Numbered from the stretch's first letter, positions 53,188 to 63,184 are shown. The stretch is 64,000 bases of DNA from Bacteroidaceae bacterium (GCA_017536695.1 JAFXGX010000074.1:16005-80004), one strand, 5' to 3'. Notes: generated by a model from the sequence alone, not told the origin. Program-made: numbers and translations.

Positions 53188-53220
53188 GTTGAAAGTTTAA
53201 TGTTTAATGTTTAGTGTTTA
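53187..53220. repeat. heptamer repeat copy 2, immediately before murD
   Basis: AGTTGAAAGTTTAATG followed by TTTAATG and TTTAGTG units, sharing its first ~27 bases with the repeat at 21732. The last A is the first base of the murD ATG, so the repeat forms the whole murD leader. Confidence 0.75.
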
Positions 53221-54551
53221 TGGAGAAGAGAATCATTATATTGGGAGGCGGCGAGAGCGGATGCGGAGCTGCAATATTGGCCAACAAACTCGGGTTCGAT
53301 GTCTTTCTCTCGGACTTCGGAAGCATTGCCGACAAATACAAGGAGATGCTTGACAAGCACAATATCCCTTGGGAGGAGAGACAGCACACCGAGGAACTCA
53401 TTCTCAATGCTCAGGAGGTCATCAAGAGTCCGGGTATTCCGAATGAGGCACCGATAGTGGTAAAGGTCAGAGAAGCCGGAATTCCCATAATTTCGGAAAT
53501 AGAGTTCGCAGGACGCTACACAAGAGCCAAGATGGTATGTATTACCGGCAGTAACGGCAAGACTACAACCACATCGCTGATATACCATATTTTCCGCGAG
53601 GCAGGACTGAACGTAGGACTTGCGGGAAATATCGGGAGTAGCCTTGCCCTTCAAGTGGCCGAAGGAGACAAGGACTATTATATCGTTGAGCTAAGCAGTT
53701 TCCAGCTTGACAACATGTACGAGTTCCGTGCCAACGTGGCTGTACTCATGAACATCACGCCCGACCATCTGGACCGATACGGCTACAAGATGCAGAACTA
53801 TATTGATGCAAAGTTCCGCATACTGCAGAACCAGCAGCCCGATGATGCATTCGTATACTGGAACGATGACCCGATAATTAAGAGTGAATTGCCTAAGTAC
53901 AAGCATGGAAAGCTCTACCCGTTCGCCGAGGAGAAGCGCGAAGGGGCCGCAGCATATACACAAGAGGAGACTCTTGTATTTACCGAGCCTGTTCCGTTCA
54001 ATATGGAGCTTGAGGAGTTGTCACTGACAGGCAAGCACAACCTCTACAACTCGATGGCGGCAGGAATATCGGCCAATGTAGCGGGCATACGCAAGGAAAC
54101 CATCCGCGAGGCACTCAGTTCATTCACAGGAGTTGAGCACAGGCTTGAGAAGGTAGCCAAGGTCAATGGTGTCGAGTACATCAACGACTCCAAGGCAACC
54201 AACGTGAACAGCTGCTGGTATGCACTGCAGAGCATGAAAGGCAAGACCGTCCTTATCCTTGGCGGAAAAGACAAAGGAAACGACTACAGCGAGATTGCCG
54301 ACCTTGTAAAAGAAAAGTGCAGCGCACTTATATTCCTTGGGGCCGACAATAGCAAACTGAAGGAGTTCTTCGGTGGCTTCGGCTTGCCGATATTTGATAC
54401 ACACTCAATGCAGGAGTGCGTAGAGGTAGCCTACAAGACTGCCAAAAGCGGCGAGACAGTGCTGCTTAGTCCCTGCTGCGCAAGCTTCGACCTTTTCAAG
54501 AGCTACGAGGAGAGGGGCCGAATGTTCAAGGAATGTGTATGCAAACTGTAA
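53220..54551 (+). CDS. murD: UDP-MurNAc-L-Ala:D-Glu ligase MurD
   Basis: Adds D-glutamate to UDP-MurNAc-L-Ala. The 443-residue protein opens with a Rossmann-like RIIILGGGESGCGAA, the ATP loop GSNGKTTTT, NITPDHLDRY, and EHRLEKVAKVNGVEYINDSKATN with the C-terminal ligase motifs. The ATG at 53220 follows directly on the heptamer repeat; the GTG two codons upstream is inside the repeat and less likely. Confidence 0.97.
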   Translation: MEKRIIILGGGESGCGAAILANKLGFDVFLSDFGSIADKYKEMLDKHNIPWEERQHTEELILNAQEVIKSPGIPNEAPIVVKVREAGIPIISEIEFAGRYTRAKMVCITGSNGKTTTTSLIYHIFREAGLNVGLAGNIGSSLALQVAEGDKDYYIVELSSFQLDNMYEFRANVAVLMNITPDHLDRYGYKMQNYIDAKFRILQNQQPDDAFVYWNDDPIIKSELPKYKHGKLYPFAEEKREGAAAYTQEETLVFTEPVPFNMELEELSLTGKHNLYNSMAAGISANVAGIRKETIREALSSFTGVEHRLEKVAKVNGVEYINDSKATNVNSCWYALQSMKGKTVLILGGKDKGNDYSEIADLVKEKCSALIFLGADNSKLKEFFGGFGLPIFDTHSMQECVEVAYKTAKSGETVLLSPCCASFDLFKSYEERGRMFKECVCKL

Positions 54552-54611
54552 TGCAAATGATATAAAACAACAAGGAAAATCATCTATAATAACATATACA
54601 CACAAACACCT

Positions 54612-55826
54612 ATGGGAGGCGACAAATTAAAGAGAATATTATTCAAGGGAGACAAGATTATATGGGCTGTCTTCTTCATCATCTGTGCAATTTCATGGGT
54701 GGAAGTGTTCAGTGCAACCAGCCGCCAACTGGACAGCACAGAGAGCTATTGGATTCCTATCATCAAACACACTGCATTCCTGATAGCGGGAACAGGACTG
54801 ATTGTGATTATACAGAATCTGGAGGTGAGTCACGTGAAGAAACTTACAATGGTATTCTTTTGGCTGGGACTCATCGGACTCATTTGGGCACAGTTCGACC
54901 CAAATTCGGCGAGAAACGGCAGTGCCCGCTGGATTGATGTATTCGGCCTCTTCACCATTCAGCCGATGGAAATTGCCAAGATAGGAATTGTGATGCTGAC
55001 AGCAAGGATAATGTCCGAGCATCAGCACGAACGCGGGACCAAAGGAAGTGCACTGAAAGAGATTGTAAAGTACAGCATTCTGCCTATACTTATAATATTC
55101 AAGGAGAACCTCTCCACTGCTGCACTTATTGTCTTCACCATAGGCATGATGATGTATATTGGCCGATGCCCCAACAAACAGTTGCTCGGAATATGCGGAA
55201 TAGGTGTCGTGGGCGCGATATTCGGCATTGCGGTGCTGCTTGCGTTACCCGACTCCATTGCTAAGGAAGAAGGCAGCTTTGGAAGCAAAGTCATAACCTG
55301 GAAACACAGAATCCAGGCAATCGGCGACAGCAAACCCATTGACCCCGATACATACAAGATTGAGGATGACCAAAGAGCACATGCCAACATGGCAATAGCC
55401 TCCAGTCATTTTATCGGCTGCGGCCCCGGCAACTCCATGCAACGCGACAATATTCCGCATTCATACTCCGACTTCATATATGCTATAATCATTGAAGAAC
55501 TGGGGCTCATAGGAGGAATAACCGTGCTGCTGCTATACCTCACACTACTTTACCGGTGCGGTAAGATTGCCGAGAGGAGCGAGGACGCATACACGGCATA
55601 TATGGCCATGGGATTCGGAATAATAATAACCCTGCAGGCCATGCTGCACATGTACATTTCTGTTGGCGACTTTGTAACGGGCCAGCCGTTGCCATTGATA
55701 AGCCAGGGAGGAACATCTGTAGTCATAAATTGTATATATATAGGAATGCTGCTCTCAATAAGCAGGCATGCAAGAAGAATTGAACCGGCAGAGAAAAGCA
55801 AGACCATCGAGAGTGACAACCAATAA
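54612..55826 (+). CDS. ftsW: septal glycosyltransferase FtsW
   Basis: A SEDS-family membrane protein that polymerises lipid II into septal glycan with FtsI. The 404-residue protein has about ten membrane spans. It shows ARWIDVFGLFTIQPMEIAKIGIV, the catalytic-loop area with KENLSTAALIV, and HSYSDFIYAIIIEELGLIGG with the conserved acidic residues, then SQGGTSVVINCIYIGMLLSI near the end. Sixty bases separate it from murD. Confidence 0.96.
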   Translation: MGGDKLKRILFKGDKIIWAVFFIICAISWVEVFSATSRQLDSTESYWIPIIKHTAFLIAGTGLIVIIQNLEVSHVKKLTMVFFWLGLIGLIWAQFDPNSARNGSARWIDVFGLFTIQPMEIAKIGIVMLTARIMSEHQHERGTKGSALKEIVKYSILPILIIFKENLSTAALIVFTIGMMMYIGRCPNKQLLGICGIGVVGAIFGIAVLLALPDSIAKEEGSFGSKVITWKHRIQAIGDSKPIDPDTYKIEDDQRAHANMAIASSHFIGCGPGNSMQRDNIPHSYSDFIYAIIIEELGLIGGITVLLLYLTLLYRCGKIAERSEDAYTAYMAMGFGIIITLQAMLHMYISVGDFVTGQPLPLISQGGTSVVINCIYIGMLLSISRHARRIEPAEKSKTIESDNQ

Positions 55827-55838
55827 AACAGAGGCACT

Positions 55839-56993
55839 ATGAAAAAGGAGTACAGAATAATCATAAGTGGAGGAGGTACAGGCGGTCATATATTCCCCGC
55901 TCTATCCATAGCAGATGCCATAAAGGCGAAGCACCCCGAGGCAAAGATACTGTTTGTGGGAGCTAACAACAGGATGGAAATGCAGAGAGTGCCCGACGCG
56001 GGATATGAGATTGTGGGTCTTCCCATTGCCGGATTCGACCGCAAGAACCTGTTGAAGAACATCAAGGTGCTGTGGCTCATACTCAAGAGCCAGCGCATGG
56101 CAAAGAAGATAATAAAGGAGTTCGCGCCCCAGGCAGCGGTCGGAGTTGGCGGATATGCCAGCGGCCCTACACTGAAGATGGCTGCAAGCATGAACATACC
56201 TACACTTATACAGGAGCAGAACTCATATGCAGGTGTGACGAACAAGATTCTTGCAAAGAAAGCCAAGATGATTTGCGTGGCTTATGAGGGTATGGAGCGT
56301 TTCTTTCCGCATGAGAAAATCAAGCTCACAGGCAATCCTGTACGCAAGAGCCTTATCGAGATGCGTTCGAACCGCAACGAGGCAATGGGCAGAATGGGAC
56401 TCGATGCAGATAAAAAGTGCGTGCTCATTGTCGGCGGCAGCCTGGGCGCACGCAGCATAAACGAGAGCATTATGGCCCAGATTGAGCTTATAAGAAAGAA
56501 CGGCGACATACAGTTTGTATGGCAGACAGGCAAACTCTATTTCGAGGAGATGAAGAGGAGGGTCGCCGAGGCCGGTGCGCCCGGGAATCTCATCGTTACG
56601 GACTTTGTTACCAACATGGCCGATGCCCTCAGTGCAGCCAACCTTGTGGTGTCGCGTGCAGGAGCCGGCTCAATATCGGAGTTCGCACTGATTGGGAAGG
56701 CTGTAATACTCGTTCCCTCACCTAACGTGTCGGAGGACCACCAGACAAAGAATGCCATGGCACTTGTCGACAAGAACGCAGCGATATATGTAGCCGACAA
56801 CAAGGCAAAGGATGAACTTGTAGCAAAGGCTATCGAGACAGTCAATGATGACGCACTGCTCAGAAGCCTTGAGGAGAATATCGAGAAGATGGGCAGACCT
56901 AATGCAGCCGAGGAGATTGCCAATGAGGTCATGATGCTTGCCGACGCATACATTGAAAAAGAGACACGACGCAAAAAAGAAAATTTGAAATAA
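55839..56993 (+). CDS. murG: UDP-GlcNAc:lipid I transferase MurG
   Basis: Peripheral membrane GT28 glycosyltransferase that turns lipid I into lipid II. The 384-residue protein begins with IIISGGGTGGHIFPALSIADAI (loop 1) and carries the second N-domain G-loop in VGVGGYASGPTL, then QEQNSYAGVTNK. In the C-domain it has GSLGARSINES and VVSRAGAGSISEFALIGKA (UDP-GlcNAc site). Length agrees with other members. Confidence 0.97.
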   Translation: MKKEYRIIISGGGTGGHIFPALSIADAIKAKHPEAKILFVGANNRMEMQRVPDAGYEIVGLPIAGFDRKNLLKNIKVLWLILKSQRMAKKIIKEFAPQAAVGVGGYASGPTLKMAASMNIPTLIQEQNSYAGVTNKILAKKAKMICVAYEGMERFFPHEKIKLTGNPVRKSLIEMRSNRNEAMGRMGLDADKKCVLIVGGSLGARSINESIMAQIELIRKNGDIQFVWQTGKLYFEEMKRRVAEAGAPGNLIVTDFVTNMADALSAANLVVSRAGAGSISEFALIGKAVILVPSPNVSEDHQTKNAMALVDKNAAIYVADNKAKDELVAKAIETVNDDALLRSLEENIEKMGRPNAAEEIANEVMMLADAYIEKETRRKKENLK

Positions 56994-57003
56994 GAGGCTT
57001 CTA

Positions 57004-58392
57004 ATGGAACTAAATGATATAAAATCGGTATATTTCCTCGGTGCCGGAGGAATTGGGATGAGCGCTCTTGTCAGGTACTTCCTGCACGAGGGGAAGTTCG
57101 TTGCCGGATACGATCGCACACCATCCCCACTCACAGACAAGCTCATTGAGGAGGGAGCGGTACTTCACTTCGAGGAGAACGTGGAGCTTATACCCGCCGA
57201 ATGCAAGTGCCCCGAATCGACACTTGTGATATACACCCCTGCAATACCTGCCGACCACAAGGAATGGCCACTGTTCAGGAACGGCGGGTTCACAATAATG
57301 AAGAGAGCAGAGGTGCTTGGAATAATCACAAAGGGGAAGAGAGGTGTATGCGCAGCAGGAACACATGGCAAGACAACTACCTCTACCATGACAGCACATC
57401 TGTTGCACCAGTCCGAGGTAGACTGCGCTGCATTCCTCGGTGGCATATCAAAGAACTACAAGAGCAACCTTGTGCTCAGCGAGAAGAGTGACTTCGTTGT
57501 CATTGAGGCCGATGAGTATGACCGCTCGTTCCTGCATCTTGAACCTTATATTGCAGCAATAACATCGGCCGACCCCGACCACCTTGACATATACGGCAAC
57601 AAGGAGAACTATCTTGAGGCATTCGCACAGTTTACCGAGAAGATTCGCCCAGGAGGATATCTTATAATACATGAAGGACTTGAGGTCGTACCGCGCACGC
57701 AGGAGAACGTCACAACCTACATATATGGCCGAGAGAGCGGTGATTTCCACGCCGAGAACATACGTATCGGAGGTGGAACAATAATCTTCGACTACGTGTC
57801 GCCTTGGCAAAGGATTGAGAATGTAGAGCTTGGCGTTCCAGTAAGTATAAACATAGAGAACGGTGTAGTTTCGATGGCCATGGCCGAGATATGCGGAGCC
57901 ACAGCAGATGAGCTCAGACGCGGCATGAAGAGCTTTGCCGGCGCCGACAGACGTTTCGACTTCCACATCAAGGAGGAGAACCTTGTACTGCTGAGCGACT
58001 ATGCACACCACCCCGATGAGGTAAGGGCATGCGCAAAGTCGATAAAGGAGCTATACTGCGACAAAAGGGTAACAGCACTTTTCCAACCCCACCTGTTCAG
58101 CCGCACAGCCGATTTCTACAGGGAGTTCGCGCAGAGCCTGTCACTGTTCGACAAGGTCATACTTGTCGACATATACCCCGCACGTGAGAAGCCTATGCCG
58201 GGCGTGACAAGCAAGCTCATTTTCGATTGCCTTGATGAGGGCGTCGAGAAGATGATGTGCAGCCGCGCCGATGTGCTAAAGGTAATAGAAGAAGAGAAGA
58301 ACAATATCGAGGTACTCGTGTCACTCGGTGCAGGAGACATCGAGAACGATGTTCCTGAAATGAAGAAGATACTCAAGAACAGACAATGCTAA
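57004..58392 (+). CDS. murC: UDP-MurNAc:L-alanine ligase MurC
   Basis: Adds the first amino acid (L-Ala) to UDP-MurNAc. 462 residues with YFLGAGGIGMSALVRYF at the N-terminus, the ATP loop GTHGKTTTSTM, EADEYDRSFLHLEP, NKENYLEAF and SDYAHHPDEVRA. The stop overlaps the ftsQ start by 7 bases. The gene order murG-murC-ftsQ is normal for the cluster; no ddl is present, as is usual in Bacteroidetes. Confidence 0.97.
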   Translation: MELNDIKSVYFLGAGGIGMSALVRYFLHEGKFVAGYDRTPSPLTDKLIEEGAVLHFEENVELIPAECKCPESTLVIYTPAIPADHKEWPLFRNGGFTIMKRAEVLGIITKGKRGVCAAGTHGKTTTSTMTAHLLHQSEVDCAAFLGGISKNYKSNLVLSEKSDFVVIEADEYDRSFLHLEPYIAAITSADPDHLDIYGNKENYLEAFAQFTEKIRPGGYLIIHEGLEVVPRTQENVTTYIYGRESGDFHAENIRIGGGTIIFDYVSPWQRIENVELGVPVSINIENGVVSMAMAEICGATADELRRGMKSFAGADRRFDFHIKEENLVLLSDYAHHPDEVRACAKSIKELYCDKRVTALFQPHLFSRTADFYREFAQSLSLFDKVILVDIYPAREKPMPGVTSKLIFDCLDEGVEKMMCSRADVLKVIEEEKNNIEVLVSLGAGDIENDVPEMKKILKNRQC

Positions 58393-59120
58393 AGAAGATT
58401 TTCATATACCTGTTGTGGGGAGCTGTTGCATGCTACCTGGTGTTTGCATTCATAATTGTCCCCAACATCCCCGACAATGGTCAATGCAAGGGAGTGCTCA
58501 TTACCGTTGCCAACGATGACAACGGCAACCTTACCGATGAAAACATCATGGAGTTGCTCGGGAACGAGGGTCTTGACCCGCAAAAGAGGAAACTTGAGGA
58601 TATCGACTGTCACAAGATTGAGACATTCCTTGACGGCATAACCCTTGTAAAGGAGTGTCAGGTATACAAGAGCACCACAGGACGTGTGAATATCGATATC
58701 GAATGCCGCATCCCCATAATGAAAGTGCACGAGGATGGAGGAAACAGCTATTATATTGACTCGGAAGGCGACACTATCGTCGACATACACAAGGCGCTCC
58801 ACCTTCCGATAGCCAGCGGGCACATCACAAAGGAGATGAGAAAGAACCAGCTGAAAGATATTGCCTGCGCGATATACAACAATGGATTCTGGCGCGCACA
58901 GATAGAGCAGGTATACTTCAACAACTTGGGCGAGATAGTTATGGTACCACGTGTAGGCAGCCACATCATCGAGTTCGGCACCGTTGATAACGCGTCGGAG
59001 AAACTCGACAAGCTCTACACATTCTACTCAAAGGGACTCAACAGCATGGGTTGGGAAAAGTATGAGAAACTGAACATCGAGTTCAACGACAAAGTGATAA
59101 GCACAAAGAAAAATAAGTAA
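58386..59120 (+). CDS. ftsQ: cell division protein FtsQ
   Basis: A 244-residue bitopic membrane protein. It has a single N-terminal span (about 5-26, IFIYLLWGAVACYLVFAFII) and a periplasmic part with a POTRA-like region (about 30-110) and beta domain. It links the division ring to the FtsL-B complex. Sequence conservation is low, but order, topology and length fit. It overlaps murC. Confidence 0.88.
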   Translation: MLKKIFIYLLWGAVACYLVFAFIIVPNIPDNGQCKGVLITVANDDNGNLTDENIMELLGNEGLDPQKRKLEDIDCHKIETFLDGITLVKECQVYKSTTGRVNIDIECRIPIMKVHEDGGNSYYIDSEGDTIVDIHKALHLPIASGHITKEMRKNQLKDIACAIYNNGFWRAQIEQVYFNNLGEIVMVPRVGSHIIEFGTVDNASEKLDKLYTFYSKGLNSMGWEKYEKLNIEFNDKVISTKKNK

Positions 59121-59131
59121 GAAGCAACAAT

Positions 59132-60541
59132 ATGGGACAGACCAATTACATCGTAGCAATCGAGCTGAGCTCATCCAAGGTGACCGGTGCAGCAGGCATA
59201 GAGACGCACAACGGCATAAAGATAATAGCCACTGCAAGCACACGTGTGGACGGATACATATCAAAAGGAATAGTGCGTAATGTCGACAAGACCAGCGAGG
59301 CAATCACAAATATCATAAACAGCCTTGAGTCGAACATCAGTGAGGATGCCGGCGGCAAGGATATCATGATAAAGAAGGCATATGTCTCCCTGTCCGGTCT
59401 CACGCTCCGCAGCATCAAGTCCAAAGTAACGAAGAACTTCGACAACTATACAAAGATTACGGCCGAGGTCATCAGCGAGCTTGAGGATGAGAACGACAGG
59501 CTCTTCCAGATACCCGAGGGTTATGTAAAGGTCAATGCAATAACACAGGAGTACAAGATTGACGGCAAGACAGACCGTGCCCCGATTGGAGCCCCAGCCA
59601 TGACAATTGAGGGACATTTCCTCAACATACTCATCAAGAAGCAGTATCTTGAGCAGCTTAACGAAAGTTTCGCTCTTGCGAAGGTAGAGATTGCCGACAG
59701 TTTTATCGCAGCACGTATGGATGCCGACATAATACTAACGAAGGATGACCGTCGCAACGGATGCGCATTGGTCAACATCGGTGCAGACACGACAACGGTA
59801 ACTGTCTACAACAGCGACAGTCTGCGCAAACTGACAGTCATTCCCTTCGGAAGCAGCAACATAACACACGACCTGTGCGCAGAACAGATATCATACGACC
59901 AGGCCGAAGCGATAAAGATAAGCCGCGGATACCATTCGGCGACAGAAGAGAAAGAGCCCATTGACAACGCAACTGTAAACGACATCATAAGCGGCCGCAT
60001 GTGCGAGATTCTACAGAATGTAAAATACCAGATTGAAGAATCGGGCGAACTGATAAACAAGATTGTCTTTACCGGCGGAGGCTCCAAACTCAAGAATTTC
60101 GCGCTTCTGCTCGAGGAGTATCTGCCCGACTTCAAGACATCGGTTGCAGCAGAGCCCCAGCTCGCGTTCGAGTGCCGTCCCGGGGTAAACACGATAGGTG
60201 TCTTCACCACAGCGTTGTACGGACTGCTCAACCATGGCAAGGATGACTGCTGCGAAGAGATGACACAGGAGACCCCCGTAAATGGCGGCACACTGTTCAC
60301 TGATGATGATATGAGCGGCAGAGAGGAAGAGAAGGAGGAGATAACGGAGACCCAGAAAGAGAAACCACAAGAGGAAAAGAAAGAGGAGAAAAGCAGTGGC
60401 AAGAAGAGCGGCGGCAAGAAAGGCGGCAAGAAAGATGACAAATCAGGATGGTTCGGTGGCCTCTTCGGAGCTGTAGGAGACATAATCAAGAATGCCACAC
60501 GCGAGGACCCCGAACAAGAGACAGAAAACGAAGACGAATAA
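59132..60541 (+). CDS. ftsA: cell division protein FtsA with long charged tail
   Basis: Actin-like protein that tethers FtsZ to the membrane. 469 residues with YIVAIELSSSKVTGAAG (ATP phosphate 1 region), SHS2-type insert, VNIGADTTTVTVYNS and IVFTGGGSKLKNFA. After the ATPase core (about residue 390) comes a Lys/Glu-rich low-complexity tail of roughly 55 residues, then WFGGLFGAVGDIIKN, which looks like the membrane-binding amphipathic helix, and a short acidic end. E. coli FtsA is about 420 residues, so the extra linker is the difference. Confidence 0.94.
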   Translation: MGQTNYIVAIELSSSKVTGAAGIETHNGIKIIATASTRVDGYISKGIVRNVDKTSEAITNIINSLESNISEDAGGKDIMIKKAYVSLSGLTLRSIKSKVTKNFDNYTKITAEVISELEDENDRLFQIPEGYVKVNAITQEYKIDGKTDRAPIGAPAMTIEGHFLNILIKKQYLEQLNESFALAKVEIADSFIAARMDADIILTKDDRRNGCALVNIGADTTTVTVYNSDSLRKLTVIPFGSSNITHDLCAEQISYDQAEAIKISRGYHSATEEKEPIDNATVNDIISGRMCEILQNVKYQIEESGELINKIVFTGGGSKLKNFALLLEEYLPDFKTSVAAEPQLAFECRPGVNTIGVFTTALYGLLNHGKDDCCEEMTQETPVNGGTLFTDDDMSGREEEKEEITETQKEKPQEEKKEEKSSGKKSGGKKGGKKDDKSGWFGGLFGAVGDIIKNATREDPEQETENEDE

Positions 60542-60544
60542 CAA

Positions 60545-61933
60545 ATGATACAAAACAGTACGAATATGGATGAACCGGTAAAGAAGACACTGCCATTTGC
60601 AATACCTACTGAATGCCCAAGAATAATAAAGGTAGTAGGAGTGGGCGGCGGCGGCAGCAACGCTGTACACAACATGTACCGTAAAGGCATACACAACGTA
60701 TCATTTGCGGTATGCAACACCGACATGCAGGCGATGCAGAACTCGCCAATTCCTAAGAAGGTGCAGCTCGGTGTGGAGATAACCGAAGGATTGGGAGCAG
60801 GCAACGACCCCGAGGTAGCACGCAGGGCTGCAGAGGAGAGCCGCGAGGAGATTACACGTCTGTTCAACGACGGGACAAAGATGGCATTCATCACCGCCGG
60901 CATGGGTGGAGGAACCGGTACGGGAGCAGCACCTGTTGTGGCAGAGATTGCCAAGAGCCTTGGCATCCTCACAGTGGGCATCGTGACTATCCCTTTCAAA
61001 TTCGAGATGACCGGAAAGATAAAACAGGCCCTAAAAGGAGTCATCGAGATATCGAAGCATGTCGACGCGCTGCTGGTAATCAACAACCAGCGTCTCATTG
61101 ACATGTACCCCAAGCTCGAGGTTACCGAGGGTTTCCACCTGGTGGACAATGTGCTGACCACTGCTACAAAGAGCATTGCCGAGATAATAACGGCTCGCGG
61201 CACCATCAACCTCGACTTCCGCGACGTAAGGAAGATACTCAAGAACGGCGGAGTGGCGATAATGAGCTACGGAATAGAGAAAGGCGAGAAGCGCGTGTCA
61301 CGAGCATTCCAGAGCGCCCTTCACTCGCCGCTGCTCAATGACAACGACATATATAAGTCGAAGAAGATTCTCTTCAACATATACGAGAACCCCAACACCC
61401 CTATCCGCATTGAGGAGATGGCCGAGGTTGAGGCATTCATGGCAAAGTTCCAGGAAGATGACATCGAGCTCATCTGGGGATACAGCAAGGACCACAATCT
61501 TGAGGAGGGTTCGGTAAAGGTCACGGTACTTGCTACAGGATTCGGCATGAAAGATATTCCTGGTATGGAACCTGTGATAAAGGAAGAGGAGAAGGCCAAC
61601 GAAGCCATCACGCATGCCGAGCAGATGCAGAGAGAGAAAGAGAACAGAGAGCTTGAAAAGATGGTAGGAGTCTTCTACAAGTCGGAGTACAAGACCTATA
61701 TATTCAAAGGCGATGAGATGTACAACGAAGAGTTCATCGAAGCGCTTGACAACTCCCCCACATACAAGCGCAGCACCATGGAACTTGAGAAGATTACAGA
61801 CAGCATGGTAATGCAGGCTTCCGATTCGGCCGTTACTGAACAAGTGACAGTTGGGAGCGTTGTAGAGGGTGAAGCGGGTGAGGTTGAGCCCGCAGAAGAG
61901 AACGAGAATTATGAAACCGAAAAATTTGAATAA
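60545..61933 (+). CDS. ftsZ: cell division protein FtsZ
   Basis: The tubulin-like GTPase that forms the Z-ring. 462 residues: KVVGVGGGGSNAVHNMY, GMGGGTGTGAAPVVAE (tubulin signature, about 118-133), NLDFRDVRKIL for the T7 region, and DDIELIWGYS. The C-terminal ~100 residues form a variable linker and tail. I do not see the classic PxFLR-type end, so tail binding partners may differ from E. coli. The start at 60545 is 3 bases after ftsA; MDEPVKK at 60566 is an alternative. Confidence 0.97.
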   Translation: MIQNSTNMDEPVKKTLPFAIPTECPRIIKVVGVGGGGSNAVHNMYRKGIHNVSFAVCNTDMQAMQNSPIPKKVQLGVEITEGLGAGNDPEVARRAAEESREEITRLFNDGTKMAFITAGMGGGTGTGAAPVVAEIAKSLGILTVGIVTIPFKFEMTGKIKQALKGVIEISKHVDALLVINNQRLIDMYPKLEVTEGFHLVDNVLTTATKSIAEIITARGTINLDFRDVRKILKNGGVAIMSYGIEKGEKRVSRAFQSALHSPLLNDNDIYKSKKILFNIYENPNTPIRIEEMAEVEAFMAKFQEDDIELIWGYSKDHNLEEGSVKVTVLATGFGMKDIPGMEPVIKEEEKANEAITHAEQMQREKENRELEKMVGVFYKSEYKTYIFKGDEMYNEEFIEALDNSPTYKRSTMELEKITDSMVMQASDSAVTEQVTVGSVVEGEAGEVEPAEENENYETEKFE

Positions 61934-61934
61934 T

Positions 61935-62387
61935 ATGGAACTATTTGACATTATCAGCAATGACATAAAGGAGGCCATGAAGGCCAAGGACAAAGTCGCC
62001 CTTGACACTCTGCGCAACATAAAGAAGGTACTGCTTGAGGCAAAGACCGCACCTGGAGCCGGAGACACAGTGAGCGATGAGACAGCAATCAAGCTCATAC
62101 AGAAGCTTGTCAAGCAGGGTAAGGAGTCGGCCGAGCTCTACAGTAGCCAGAACCGTCCTGAACTTGCAGCAGAGGAACTTGCACAGGTCGCAGTCATGGA
62201 GAAGTACCTGCCAAAACAGATGAGCGAAGAGGAAGTTACAGCCGTGCTGAAGGAGATTATCGCACAGACCGGCGCCAAAGGGCCACAGGAGATGGGCAAG
62301 GTAATGGGTGTTGCGACAAAGCAGCTCGCAGGCAAGGCCGAGGGCAGGCTGATTTCAACAATCGTAAAGCAGCTGCTCAACAACTAA
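61935..62387 (+). CDS. GatB/YqeY domain protein
   Basis: A 150-residue protein of the YqeY family, related to the tail of the GatB amidotransferase subunit and thought to touch tRNA; its role is not settled. It shows DIISNDIKEAMKAKDKVALDTLR at the start, LIQKLVKQGKESAELY, and MGKVMGVATKQLAGKAEG near the end. The ATG at 61935 lies one base past the ftsZ stop. The frame runs further upstream inside ftsZ, but the family start is at 61935. Likely co-transcribed with ftsZ. Confidence 0.9.
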   Translation: MELFDIISNDIKEAMKAKDKVALDTLRNIKKVLLEAKTAPGAGDTVSDETAIKLIQKLVKQGKESAELYSSQNRPELAAEELAQVAVMEKYLPKQMSEEEVTAVLKEIIAQTGAKGPQEMGKVMGVATKQLAGKAEGRLISTIVKQLLNN

Positions 62388-63109
62388 TCGAACAGTTCCC
62401 TGAGAACATCCATTGACCTGAGGTGTGGAAAATCGGGGATATGCAGACGGTAATATGTAGTGAGGATTGCGAGGTATGTGCCTCGCAATTCCCTGTTCAA
62501 TGAGAGCATATGCATTGAGTCATATCCCGTACGCAAGAGGTTCACGAACGGAACAGCTTCCGCAGGCATCAGGAAATCGGGATGCAGGGGGTGCTCATTC
62601 ACTACACAGCCATGCAGCAGGTCGACGTAGCTCCGTGCGGTATATCCTTCAAGATTGGGATATATTCCGAGGTATCGCAACAGCTGAACCATGAACACCA
62701 GATGAAAATCGGCATAACCGTTCTCAAGATTGTCGAACAGCACAAGAGAGCGGTCAAGGAAGTTGAAGAGAGCCTCATCACCACCCTCTTCACGCAATGC
62801 GAATGTAAGCAGTTCCGAGAGATAAAGAGCTATTGAGGACTTTACCACATCGCTCTGCACTGTCGAATAGAGCATGTATGGCTGTACATCCGATATACGG
62901 GAAAGAGACTTTCCCTTTTTGTAGTTCGCCGCAAAAGAGAGCATCGACAACGGCTGGAAAAGGACACGGCGTGCCCTGCCCTTGCCACTGCCGGATACAG
63001 GCACAAGAAAAGATAGACGCCCATGCGAACGCGTGTAGATATCGGCAATCATCAGACTGTCGCTATACTTCAATGTTCTCAACACTATCCCGTCAAATTT
63101 CTCAATCAT
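62384..63109 (-). CDS. recO: DNA repair protein RecO
   Basis: RecO loads RecA on gapped DNA together with RecR. The 241-residue protein has the N-terminal OB-fold opening GIVLRTLKYSDSLMIADIYTR with GRLSFLVPVSG, and a helical C-terminal domain. It lacks an obvious Cys-rich zinc motif. It faces the dcw cluster; its last bases overlap the end of the YqeY gene by 4. Confidence 0.92.
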   Translation of the reverse strand: MIEKFDGIVLRTLKYSDSLMIADIYTRSHGRLSFLVPVSGSGKGRARRVLFQPLSMLSFAANYKKGKSLSRISDVQPYMLYSTVQSDVVKSSIALYLSELLTFALREEGGDEALFNFLDRSLVLFDNLENGYADFHLVFMVQLLRYLGIYPNLEGYTARSYVDLLHGCVVNEHPLHPDFLMPAEAVPFVNLLRTGYDSMHMLSLNRELRGTYLAILTTYYRLHIPDFPHLRSMDVLRELFD

Positions 63110-63184
63110 CGGTTAAAAAGATAGCCTTACTTATCAGAATACAACCATTTACGAATGCAAATTTACAAAAAAAACAGCAAATCC

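Noticed and set aside
59806..61242. 478-codon open frame on the minus strand across ftsA and ftsZ
   Set aside because: It is antisense to two certain essential genes, low in complexity (Ser/Pro/Leu-rich) and has no family features. Codon bias of the real genes explains it.
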